Below are positions 7,357 to 14,924 of a DNA stretch of 64,000 nt, piece by piece. The stretch covers positions 6,262,001-6,326,000 of the forward strand of contig NZ_WNWM01000002.1 of the NCBI RefSeq assembly GCF_009727155.1. The letters are read 5' to 3'. Positions within the stretch are counted from its first letter, which is position 1. Every line of letters begins with the position of its first letter. The translations under genes were made by a program, and so were the position numbers. Origin of the DNA: Pseudoduganella dura. Lineage in GTDB: Bacteria; Pseudomonadota; Gammaproteobacteria; Burkholderiales; Burkholderiaceae_D. Under the pieces are notes generated by a model, which saw nothing but the letters and a program-made list of their open reading frames with translations, was not told the DNA's origin and made no database searches.

Positions 7357-9963
7357 TCAGTAAACGTCGCGGCGGATGCGGCCTTCGGCCGCCAGCAGTT
7401 CGACCGTGTCGCGGCCGAGCAGGCGGGCCAGCGCCGCATCGACGCCGCCGGCCATGCCTTGCAGGCTGCCGCAGACGTACAGCACGGCGCCATCGGCGAT
7501 CCAGGCGCGCAGAAGTTCGCCCCGCTCGCGCAGGCGGTCCTGCACGTACCCTTCGCCATCGCGCGAGAACACCAGGTCCAGTTCCGGCAGGAAGCCGTCC
7601 GCGGCCCACTGTCGCAGTTCTCCCGCACACAGGCTGTCGAACGCGCGCTGGCGTTCGCCGAACAGCAGCCAGTTGCGGCGCCGGCCGGCGGCCACACGGG
7701 CGCGCAGGTGGCCGCGCAGGCCGGCCAGGCCCGAGCCATTGCCGATGTAGATGCATGGAACGTCCGCGTCGACCGGCGCGAAGCCGGGGTTGGCAAGCAG
7801 CCGGCCCCGCACTTCGGTTCCGGGCATGGCGTGCGCCGTCAGCCAGCCGGAGGCGAGGCCCAGGCCCTGTTCGTGATGCACCTGCCGCACCAGCAGTTCG
7901 ACCGCGCCGTCCGCCGGCAGCGAAGCGACCGAGTAACGCCGCGGCGCCAGCGGTTTCAATACGGCGGCGCATTCACCTGCCGACGCGAACGGGTGGCTCG
8001 CGTCCGGCAGTTCGCTGGCGGCCAGCAGGCCGGCGAGCGTGCCGTCGCCGATCGCCGCGTCGCCATCCATGCCGGTCCGCGCCAGCCAGTCCTGCACGAC
8101 GTCCTCGGCATGCCGCGCCTCGATCTCGACGAGCGCGCCGGGCAGCCAGCCCGCCGCGCGGCCTTGCAGCCTTACCTCGAACAGCGGGCCGCCCAGGCTG
8201 CCGGGGTTGAGCAGCGTGCGTTGCGTCAGCGTCCACGATCGCCATGGGGCGGTTTCGGCGGCCGGCGCCGCCGCCAGAGGAGCGGCGCCCAGGCAGGCCA
8301 GGGCGGACGACCAGCGGGCCACCGCCGCTTCGTCGCCATTGTCCACTTCCACCGGTGCGAACAGCCGCGTGCCGCCTAGCGCGGCCAGCCGGTCGTCGAG
8401 CGCGCGGCCGAAGCCGCAGTATTGCGCGTAGGCGCTGTCGCCCAGGGCCAGCACCGCATAGCGCAGGTGCGGCAGCCGCAGCGGGTTCTCGGCCAGCAGG
8501 CGGGCGAAGCGGCGCGCGCCGTCCGGCGGTTCGCCTTCGCCGTAGCTGCTGGCGACGAACAGCGCCTCGTGGTAGCGGGCCAGGTCCTCCGGTACCAGCG
8601 TGGCGACGGCATGGACATCGGCCGGCGTGCCGGCGGCCCGCAGCGCGGCGGCGGTGCGCAGCGCCAGCCGCTCGGCCTGGCCGGTCTGGCTGGCGTAGGC
8701 GACCAGGGTCGGGGTTGCCCCGATCGCGCCGGCGGCACCGCCGCCGGCGGGCGCCATGACGGCGGCCAGCGCGGCGCGCTCGGCCCGAGCGGCCCGCGCC
8801 TGGCGCCGGCGTTTCAGGTACAGCATCCAGCCGGTGACCGCGAAGCCGGGCAGCGCCAGGCTGGCCAGCAGCATCGCGATCCGCCCCGGCAGGCCGAAAT
8901 AGGTGCCGATGTGCAGCGGATAGATTGTCGTCAGCGCCCGCGCGCCGGCGCTCTTGTCCGCATACGGCTCGTTCTTCGCCAGCGTGCCGTCCGGCGCGAT
9001 CGTCATGGCGCTGCGCGCGCGCGGGTGCGGCGCGTCGGCGGCCAGCCATGCCACCTGGACCGGATCGCCAGGCTTGTCAGTAAAGCGCAGGAAGGCCATC
9101 TGCCAGCCGGGCGCGTGTTGCGTGAACGTGTTCCAGGCGGGCGCCAGGTCGACAGCTGCCGGCTTGTTCTTCCGCGCGCCCGGCGCCCCGGCCATCGGCT
9201 TCGCAGGGGCTTCGCGCGGCGCCCGCTTGACGCCCGCCCAGCCGTCGACGGTCGTACGCACGGCGTCGAACGCCCAGTAGGCGCCCGTCAGCGTGAAGAT
9301 CACGTAGGCAACCAGCGCCCACGTGCCCGCCACCGAGTGCAGCGCCCACAGGAACGAACGGCCTTTCAGCCGGGTGTCGATCGTCAGCCAGGTGCGCCAG
9401 TTGCCGGCGTTGCGCGGCCAGCGCAGGTACAGGCCGGACAGCGCCAGGCCCAGCAGGCAGAGTGCCAGCGTGCCGGTGACGGGCTTGCCCGTTTCGCGCC
9501 CCAGCAGCAGCCAGCGGTGCAGGAACTCGATCCATTCGAACGCCGGCTCGCCGGCCATTTCCGGCTGGATCGTGCCGGCATAAGGGTGCACGTGGATGGA
9601 CTCGCCGCGCTGCTGGCCGGGCAGCGGCGCCAGGCCCACGCGCGCCGCCGTACCCGGCTCGGCATACAGGATCACCGACGTCACGCGCTGCTCCGGATGC
9701 GCGGTCCGCACCGCCTGCGCCACCTGCTGCGGCGTGAGCACCGGCGCGTTTTGCGCCGGCACGTGGCGCACGCCCGGATTGGCCAGGTCGAGCATTTCGT
9801 CCTTGAACACCAGCAGTGCGCCGGTCAGGCCGATCACGATCAGCACGGTCCCGGCGGTAATGCCGATGAACCAGTGCAGCTGGAACCACACCCCCTTCCA
9901 GGTGGGCAGCACGAGGCGGGACGGGGCAGGCGTGACGCTGGCGGGGAGGAAGTCGCGTTTCAT
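7357..9963 (-). CDS. PepSY-TM / flavodoxin / ferredoxin-reductase fusion (membrane flavoreductase)
   Basis: An 868-residue fusion. The N-terminal PepSY transmembrane part (about 20-400) includes WKGVWFQLHWFIGITAGTVL, EWIEFLHRWLLLG and LHIGTYFGLPGR with heme-ligand-type His residues. A flavodoxin domain follows (about 414-560; TLVAYASQTGQAERLALRTA, VASSYGEGEPPDGAR). The C-terminal FAD/NADP reductase domain (about 600-868) has RRYSVASLP, CIYIGNGSGLAGLRGHLRAR and the terminal RRDVY. It resembles sulfite-reductase-alpha-like proteins joined to PepSY, thought to pass NADPH electrons across the membrane, for example to ferric chelates. The Fur box at 10010-10028 supports an iron role. The ATG at 9963 leads straight into a cytoplasmic tail and the first helix. 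Confidence 0.9.
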   Translation of the reverse strand: MKRDFLPASVTPAPSRLVLPTWKGVWFQLHWFIGITAGTVLIVIGLTGALLVFKDEMLDLANPGVRHVPAQNAPVLTPQQVAQAVRTAHPEQRVTSVILYAEPGTAARVGLAPLPGQQRGESIHVHPYAGTIQPEMAGEPAFEWIEFLHRWLLLGRETGKPVTGTLALCLLGLALSGLYLRWPRNAGNWRTWLTIDTRLKGRSFLWALHSVAGTWALVAYVIFTLTGAYWAFDAVRTTVDGWAGVKRAPREAPAKPMAGAPGARKNKPAAVDLAPAWNTFTQHAPGWQMAFLRFTDKPGDPVQVAWLAADAPHPRARSAMTIAPDGTLAKNEPYADKSAGARALTTIYPLHIGTYFGLPGRIAMLLASLALPGFAVTGWMLYLKRRRQARAARAERAALAAVMAPAGGGAAGAIGATPTLVAYASQTGQAERLALRTAAALRAAGTPADVHAVATLVPEDLARYHEALFVASSYGEGEPPDGARRFARLLAENPLRLPHLRYAVLALGDSAYAQYCGFGRALDDRLAALGGTRLFAPVEVDNGDEAAVARWSSALACLGAAPLAAAPAAETAPWRSWTLTQRTLLNPGSLGGPLFEVRLQGRAAGWLPGALVEIEARHAEDVVQDWLARTGMDGDAAIGDGTLAGLLAASELPDASHPFASAGECAAVLKPLAPRRYSVASLPADGAVELLVRQVHHEQGLGLASGWLTAHAMPGTEVRGRLLANPGFAPVDADVPCIYIGNGSGLAGLRGHLRARVAAGRRRNWLLFGERQRAFDSLCAGELRQWAADGFLPELDLVFSRDGEGYVQDRLRERGELLRAWIADGAVLYVCGSLQGMAGGVDAALARLLGRDTVELLAAEGRIRRDVY

Positions 9964-10009
9964 GATGGGCTCTACAGGGATTGCGGCCATTATATGGGCA
10001 AATCTACTG

Positions 10010-10028
10010 CAAATGAGAATCATTATTG
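10010..10028 (-). promoter_or_regulatory. Fur box before the PepSY flavoreductase
   Basis: AAATGAGAATCATTATT matches the 19-bp Fur consensus at about 14 of 17 central positions and is almost symmetric. It lies 47 bp upstream of the ATG at 9963, a normal operator position. Repression by iron-loaded Fur is the expected behaviour. Confidence 0.8.
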
Positions 10029-10110
10029 TTGAGGGTTACTATTATTTCCGACCTGTGGCGGGGAGCACGCCGCGATGCCCGTGCCCGCCACCCCGGCGAA
10101 AGATGCCCGC

Positions 10111-10116
10111 TATAAT
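10111..10116 (+). promoter_or_regulatory. Candidate -10 box (TATAAT) for the hybrid kinase
   Basis: A perfect TATAAT lies 29 bp before the ATG at 10146. No good -35 hexamer is visible at the right spacing, so the promoter may need an activator. Confidence 0.4.
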
Positions 10117-10145
10117 CGGCACTTTCCATAGCCGGGCCCGCACCA

Positions 10146-12347
10146 ATGCCTCCACGCCACGGCCTCACTCTCAGCCTGCGCCACCTGCTGATCCTGCTGA
10201 CGGCGATCGGCTTCCTGCCGCTTGCACTGCTCGGCACGTGGGGCCTGATGGCGGCCGCCGACGTGCAGCAGCGCGAGCAGGACCGTTCGATGCTGGAACT
10301 GGCGCGCGCGCTGTCTTCCGCCGTCGATGCCGAACATGACGGCGCCGCGGCGGCGCTGACCGGCATGGCGCGCACCCCGGCGATGCAGGCGGGCGACCTG
10401 CGCGCCTTCCACGACGTGGCGAAACAGCAGGCCGCGGCCCAGCGCGAATGGCTCGGCGTGATCCTGTCGGATGCGGCCGGGCATACCGTGTTTCGCACGA
10501 TGGCGCCGTTCGGCGCGCCGGCGCTGCCCGTGGCCGACCCGGGCAGCCTGGGCCGGGCGGTCGCCCTGAATGCGCCGGTGGCCGGCAGCGTGGTGCGCGG
10601 CAAGGGCGGGCGGCCGGCTTTCCCGGTGCGGGTGCCGGTCAGGCTGGCCGACGGCAGCAGCTATGTGTTGTCCGCCGTGATCGCGCCGGACCGCATCCTG
10701 AACGTGATACGGCGCCAGCGTGCCCCCGGGGATTGGGTGATCGCCGTGATGGACGGCACCGCGCGGCGCGTGGCGCGTTCGCGCGACCATGACCGCTTCG
10801 TGGCCGGGCAAGCCAGCGTGGGCCTGCTGCGGCTGCTGCGCAGCGGGCCGGAAGGCACCGGCGATTCCCGGACCATCGAGAACGTCGAGGTGCGTACGGC
10901 ATTCACCACGTCGGCGCGCTGGGGCTGGAGCGTTGTCGTCAGCGCCCCGACCGCCTCGCTGCGCTGGCCGCTGCTGCAGGGCGCGATGGTGTACGCGGCC
11001 GGGCTGGCATTGAGCCTCGCCGGCTCCATTGCATTGGCCACGCTGCTGTCGCGCCGCATCGTGCGCCGCATCGAGCGCCTGGTGCGCGGCGCCGCGGCCC
11101 TGGGTGCCGGCACGCCGGTAAAAGTGGCGCCGTCGCGGGTGCGCGAGATCGAACAGATGGGCCAGGCGCTGGCCGCCGCCGCCGCCGCGCGCGACAGGCA
11201 CGAGCACGAGCGTTCCGAACTGCTGGCTTCCCTGGAACGCGCCATTGCGTCGCAGGAGGGGGCGCTTGCCGAGGCGCGCGAGGCCGGCCGCGCGAAAGAC
11301 GAGTTCCTCGCCGTGCTGGGGCACGAGCTGCGCAACCCGCTCAGCCCGATCGTGGCATCGCTGGACCTGATGGACCTGCGCGGCGACACGGGCGCGCAGC
11401 GCGAGCGGGCGGTGCTGCGGCGGCAGGTCGCGCACCTGAAACGCCTGGTGGACGACCTGCTGGATGTGTCGCGCATTGCTTCCGGCAAGCTCGACCTGGA
11501 CTTGCGGCCGGTGGACCTGGCCGACATCGCGCGGCAGGCGGTGGATGCCGCGACCGGTCTGCGCGTTACGCTGGCGGCGCCGGAGGCGCTGTGGGTCATG
11601 GGCGACGACACCCGCCTGGCCCAGGTGCTGGGCAACCTGCTGTCGAACGCCGGGCGCTTCGGCGGCGGTGAAGCGGCCGTCACGGTAACGGTGGTGTCCG
11701 GACACGAGGGGGGCATGGCGCGGCTGGCCGTGAGCGACTGCGGTGCGGGCATGGCGCCGGACCTGCTGGCGCGCGTGTTCGAACCGTTCTACCAGGCGCC
11801 CCAGCAACTGGCGCGGCGTACCGGCGGGCTCGGGCTGGGACTGGCGATCGTGCGCAAGATCGTCGAACTGCATGGCGGCCACGTGGCGGCGCACAGCGCG
11901 GGCCCGGGGCAGGGCAGCACGTTCGAGGTGCTGCTGCCGCTGGCGCGCCAGATGACCGTGCCGCCCCCGCAGCCGCGGGCGCCGGTCACGCCCGGCCTGC
12001 GCGTGCTGCTGGTGGACGACAACGAAGACGCGGCGCGGGCCAGTGCGCAGATGCTGTGCCACATGGGCCTCGACGTGCAGGTGGCCTACACCGCGCACGA
12101 TGCGCTGGCGGCCTATGGCGACGGCACCGTCGATGCCGCGCTGCTCGACATCGGCCTGCCGGACATGGATGGCTACGCGCTGGCCGCCGCGCTGCGCGAT
12201 GCCGCGGCCGGCCGCGCCCTCCGGCTCGTGGCGCTGACCGGTTATGGCCAGAAGGGCGATATCGAGCGCGCGTCGGCGGCGGGTTTCGACCTGCATCTCA
12301 CCAAGCCGGCGTCGCTGGACGACCTGCGCCGCGCGCTGGCGGCCTGA
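10146..12347 (+). CDS. Hybrid sensor histidine kinase with C-terminal receiver
   Basis: A 733-residue protein. TM1 (about 14-36) and TM2 (about 282-305) flank a periplasmic sensor of about 245 residues similar to a dCache-type fold. A HAMP-like segment and coiled coil follow. The HisKA domain contains FLAVLGHELRNPLSPI with the phospho-His near residue 393. HATPase motifs are LGNLLSNAGRF, VSDCGAGM and GGLGLGLAIV. A receiver domain follows (about 618-728; VLLVDDNEDAARA, phospho-Asp in AALLDIGLPDMDGY, switch Lys in LTKPAS). The architecture is that of kinases that pass phosphate to a separate HPt or regulator. No cognate regulator is adjacent. Confidence 0.92.
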   Translation: MPPRHGLTLSLRHLLILLTAIGFLPLALLGTWGLMAAADVQQREQDRSMLELARALSSAVDAEHDGAAAALTGMARTPAMQAGDLRAFHDVAKQQAAAQREWLGVILSDAAGHTVFRTMAPFGAPALPVADPGSLGRAVALNAPVAGSVVRGKGGRPAFPVRVPVRLADGSSYVLSAVIAPDRILNVIRRQRAPGDWVIAVMDGTARRVARSRDHDRFVAGQASVGLLRLLRSGPEGTGDSRTIENVEVRTAFTTSARWGWSVVVSAPTASLRWPLLQGAMVYAAGLALSLAGSIALATLLSRRIVRRIERLVRGAAALGAGTPVKVAPSRVREIEQMGQALAAAAAARDRHEHERSELLASLERAIASQEGALAEAREAGRAKDEFLAVLGHELRNPLSPIVASLDLMDLRGDTGAQRERAVLRRQVAHLKRLVDDLLDVSRIASGKLDLDLRPVDLADIARQAVDAATGLRVTLAAPEALWVMGDDTRLAQVLGNLLSNAGRFGGGEAAVTVTVVSGHEGGMARLAVSDCGAGMAPDLLARVFEPFYQAPQQLARRTGGLGLGLAIVRKIVELHGGHVAAHSAGPGQGSTFEVLLPLARQMTVPPPQPRAPVTPGLRVLLVDDNEDAARASAQMLCHMGLDVQVAYTAHDALAAYGDGTVDAALLDIGLPDMDGYALAAALRDAAAGRALRLVALTGYGQKGDIERASAAGFDLHLTKPASLDDLRRALAA

Positions 12348-12433
12348 TACGTTATGAAAAGCGCAAATATCGCGCGTCGTGATCTGCCTGGCTGGTGTAC
12401 TATCACCGGTTTCTTGGATGGAGTAACGGCATC

Positions 12434-12640
12434 ATGGCGGAACGCGGCACAAAGAGGTCGCGCGCTGACGCAACGACGGCTGCGCGCGTGGACGATGCAT
12501 TGAAAATAGTCGAGGCCGACGGCATCCATCCGGCACTGGAATTCATGCAAAAGGCGGGCGTGCCGCGCGAGATCGCGCTGCGCGTGCTGTGCGCACCGCA
12601 ATTCCACCGGAACGGCGAGCGCCGCCGCGAGCCACGCTGA
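12434..12640 (+). CDS. Small unknown protein of the GVPxExxLRVL family (paralogue A)
   Basis: A 68-residue basic protein with no recognised domain. The ATG at 12434 has GGAG about 10 bp upstream. The second half, ALEFMQKAGVPREIALRVLC followed by AP, aligns with the small protein at 44595-44885 (GVPPETILRVLAAP) and more loosely with that at 34802-34987 (VKPALIKRVLAMP). The helix-turn-helix-like rhythm and charged tail could suit nucleic-acid or protein binding, but no function is known. Here it stands alone, between the hybrid kinase and the DUF378 gene, with no XRE-like partner. Confidence 0.6.
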   Translation: MAERGTKRSRADATTAARVDDALKIVEADGIHPALEFMQKAGVPREIALRVLCAPQFHRNGERRREPR

Positions 12641-12754
12641 AGCACACCTGGGGTTTCCCGTTGGCATGCTGGCTCGCCGAAGGGCGTTGCCGGCAGGCTT
12701 TCATTTCTTTCCAAACCTAGTCTAATTCCTACGTCTTGCAGGACGGGGCTCCGA

Positions 12755-12783
12755 CTGCCATGGCGAGCGGCCCAGCCTACAAT
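12755..12783 (+). promoter_or_regulatory. Candidate sigma-70 promoter for the DUF378 gene
   Basis: CTGCCA and TACAAT are spaced by 17 bp. The start of transcription would lie about 45 bp before the ATG at 12835. Confidence 0.45.
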
Positions 12784-12834
12784 GAGGTTGGCTCGCACCG
12801 GCGGGCTCCCGCAACCTGACTCGAGGAGTATGTG

Positions 12835-13083
12835 ATGGCAACGATGAATACCGGCTCGGCCGACGTGGTCGCGCACAAGGCTCTGAATGCCGTGGACTGG
12901 ATCGCAATGGTATTACTGATCGTGGGTGGCCTGAACTGGGGCCTGGTGGGCCTGTTCCAGTTCGACCTGGTCGCCGCGATCTTCGGCGAGCAGACCACCG
13001 CCTCGCGTATCGTGTATGCACTGGTGGGCCTGTCCGCGCTGTACGGGATCTACCTGGCTGCGAAGAAGCTCCCAAGCCACTGA
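12835..13083 (+). CDS. DUF378 family small membrane protein
   Basis: An 82-residue protein with two membrane helices. The family signature VDWIAMVLLIVGGLNWGLVG is followed by the F-x-x-D-L-V-A-x-x-F-G turn and a second helix (RIVYALVGLSALYGIYL). DUF378 (YuzA-like) proteins are short, widespread and of unknown function, often linked to stress conditions. The ATG at 12835 has GAGGAG 6 bp upstream; the ATG five bases earlier is stopped at once by TGA. It is a single gene with its own promoter and a hairpin after the stop. Confidence 0.9.
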   Translation: MATMNTGSADVVAHKALNAVDWIAMVLLIVGGLNWGLVGLFQFDLVAAIFGEQTTASRIVYALVGLSALYGIYLAAKKLPSH

Positions 13084-13112
13084 GCCGGCCGGCCACGTAG
13101 TCCGTACGCCTG

Positions 13113-13140
13113 CCGGGGCCGCGCTTTCGCGCGCCCCCGG
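13113..13140 (+). terminator. GC-rich hairpin after the DUF378 gene
   Basis: CCGGGG-CCGCGC, loop TTTC, GCGCG-CCCCCGG forms a strong stem 30 bp past the stop. It lacks a clear T-run, so intrinsic termination is only possible. Confidence 0.4.
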
Positions 13141-13351
13141 TGTTCGTTGCACTGTCCCACGCCTTGCATTACTCCGCTCACAGCATTGAACGGTTCATTG
13201 CATCGCTTCAATCTCCGCCGCACTCAGCCTTAATGGCAATTTCCGACGAAGCATAGTCGGAATGGTTCGTTCTGTTTCGTTTTCGCTCCGTCTATATTGG
13301 CAACGCGGCCATGCGCCGTGCCTTTTCCGAGTCCGAAACGAACCACGTGCC

Positions 13352-13873
13352 ATGAACGCCGTACCCCCACACAGTAACCTCCTGGCGCTGCGCAACGAAT
13401 TGCTGGGCAACGAATTCAAGCGCAGCTATGGCTGGCTGACGGCCAGCATGCACCGGCTGGTGGGCTCCCGCAACGATGCCGAGGACCTGGCCGCGTCCAC
13501 CTTTACCGAACTGGCCACTCTCGACGACCTGCGCCATGTGCGCCAGCCGCGCGCACTGCTGACCACGATCGCGCGCCGCCTGACCTTTGAATTCTGGCGC
13601 CGCCGCGATCTCGAACGCGCCTACCTCGCCGAGCTGGCGTTGCGGCCGGAGGGCGTGGGCGCATCCGCCGAGGACATCTGCATGACGGTCGAGGAAATCG
13701 TTCGCATCGATGCGGCCCTCGCCCGGCTGTCGGCGAAGGCGCGCGAGGCGTTCATCCTCAGCCAGTTCGAGGAACTCGGCTATGCCGAGATCGCCGACCG
13801 GCTCGGTGTATCGGTCAGCATGGTGCGCAAGTACGTGGCGCAGGCGCTCGCCGCCTGCTGGCCGGCCGCATGA
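13352..13873 (+). CDS. FecI-like ECF RNA polymerase sigma factor
   Basis: A 173-residue ECF sigma factor. Region 2 (about 20-85) includes YGWLTASMHRLVGSRNDAED and the -10-binding helix ALLTTIARRLTFEFWRRRDL. Region 4 (about 112-170) contains LSAKAREAFILSQFEELGYA and IADRLGVSVSMVRKYVAQAL. The wording matches the FecI group, which receives signals from a FecR anti-sigma factor. The ATG at 13352 was chosen because upstream residues do not fit the family. Its stop overlaps the FecR start by 4 bp. It should direct transcription of the receptor gene at 14925. Confidence 0.92.
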   Translation: MNAVPPHSNLLALRNELLGNEFKRSYGWLTASMHRLVGSRNDAEDLAASTFTELATLDDLRHVRQPRALLTTIARRLTFEFWRRRDLERAYLAELALRPEGVGASAEDICMTVEEIVRIDAALARLSAKAREAFILSQFEELGYAEIADRLGVSVSMVRKYVAQALAACWPAA

Positions 13874-14817
13874 CGGCGCAGCCGCGCAGCCGCGCCGAAC
13901 GCACCGCGATCGACTGGGAAGTACGGCTGCGCGATCCCGGCGTGGACGAGCGCGAATTGCGCGCGTTCCGTGCCTGGCACGACGGCGCGCCGGAGCATGC
14001 GGCCGCGTGGACGTCGCTGCAGCGGCAACTCGGGCAGATGGGCGGGCGCGGCGGCCGTGCCGGTGGAGAAGGCCTGGCGGTGGCCCGGGCCCTGCGGAAG
14101 CCGGTAGAAGAGCGCCGGCGGGCGCTGCGGGCCGGGTTCGGCATGGCGATGCTGGCGATCACGGGCGCCGGCAGCTGGAAGCTGGCGCACGAGCTGGGCT
14201 ATGACGCCACGTGGCGCAGCGCCGTCGGCGAGCGCGGCGCGGCCACCCTTGCGGACGGTTCGGCGCTGCGCTTCGATGCCGCGTCGCGCATCGATCTCGC
14301 CGGCGGCGCCGGGCCGGTGCGGCTGCACCTGCGGCAGGGGCAGCTGCTGGTGCGCGCGCGGGGTGCGCTCACGGTCGCCGTGGGCGGCGCGGAAATCGAC
14401 TGCAATGGCGCCGAACTGTGTGCCGGACGGCTGGTGCAGCGCGGCATCGCCGCGGTCCGCGGCGGCGAGGCACGGTTGCGCCTGCCGGGCCGGGCGCCCG
14501 TCGCGCTGGCATCCGGCGACGTACTGACCTTCGATGGCGCCGGCGGCGCGGCCGGTGCTCTGCCGTCGCCGCTGTCGTTCAACGCGGCGTCCGGCTGGAC
14601 GCGCGGCATTCTGGTGGCCGACCGCCTGCCCCTGCCTGACGTGGCCGAAGCGTTCGGCCGCTACCATCGCGATATCGTGCGGGTCGGCGGCACGGCCGCA
14701 TCCCGCGTGATCAGCGGCGTGTTCCGGCTTGACGATCTCGACGGCGCGCTGCGGCAGATCGGCGGCGCGCTGCCGGTGCGCGTGGCGCGCTACGGCATGC
14801 TGGCCATTATCGAATAA
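13870..14817 (+). CDS. FecR-family anti-sigma regulator
   Basis: A 315-residue inner-membrane regulator. The N-terminal cytoplasmic part (about 1-75) has the DUF4880-type motif AIDWEVRLRDPGVDERELRA followed by FRAWH. One membrane segment lies near residues 88-105 (GFGMAMLAITGAGSWKLAHEL). The periplasmic FecR domain (about 115-215) has ERGAATLADGSALRFDAASR and ELCAGRLVQRG. The C-terminal STN-like segment (about 240-315) would meet the receptor's signalling domain. It overlaps the sigma gene by ATGA, so the two are made together. The adjacent STN-type receptor completes a standard cell-surface signalling trio. Confidence 0.9.
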   Translation: MTAQPRSRAERTAIDWEVRLRDPGVDERELRAFRAWHDGAPEHAAAWTSLQRQLGQMGGRGGRAGGEGLAVARALRKPVEERRRALRAGFGMAMLAITGAGSWKLAHELGYDATWRSAVGERGAATLADGSALRFDAASRIDLAGGAGPVRLHLRQGQLLVRARGALTVAVGGAEIDCNGAELCAGRLVQRGIAAVRGGEARLRLPGRAPVALASGDVLTFDGAGGAAGALPSPLSFNAASGWTRGILVADRLPLPDVAEAFGRYHRDIVRVGGTAASRVISGVFRLDDLDGALRQIGGALPVRVARYGMLAIIE

Positions 14818-14924
14818 CGGATATCGGCGCTGTTCGCATTGATTCCCGGCAGCGCCAAAAATATTTTCAACATCCGCTGACGCTTTTCGCATCTCGCCGC
14901 ACAAGGGTATTACCAACGACATCA

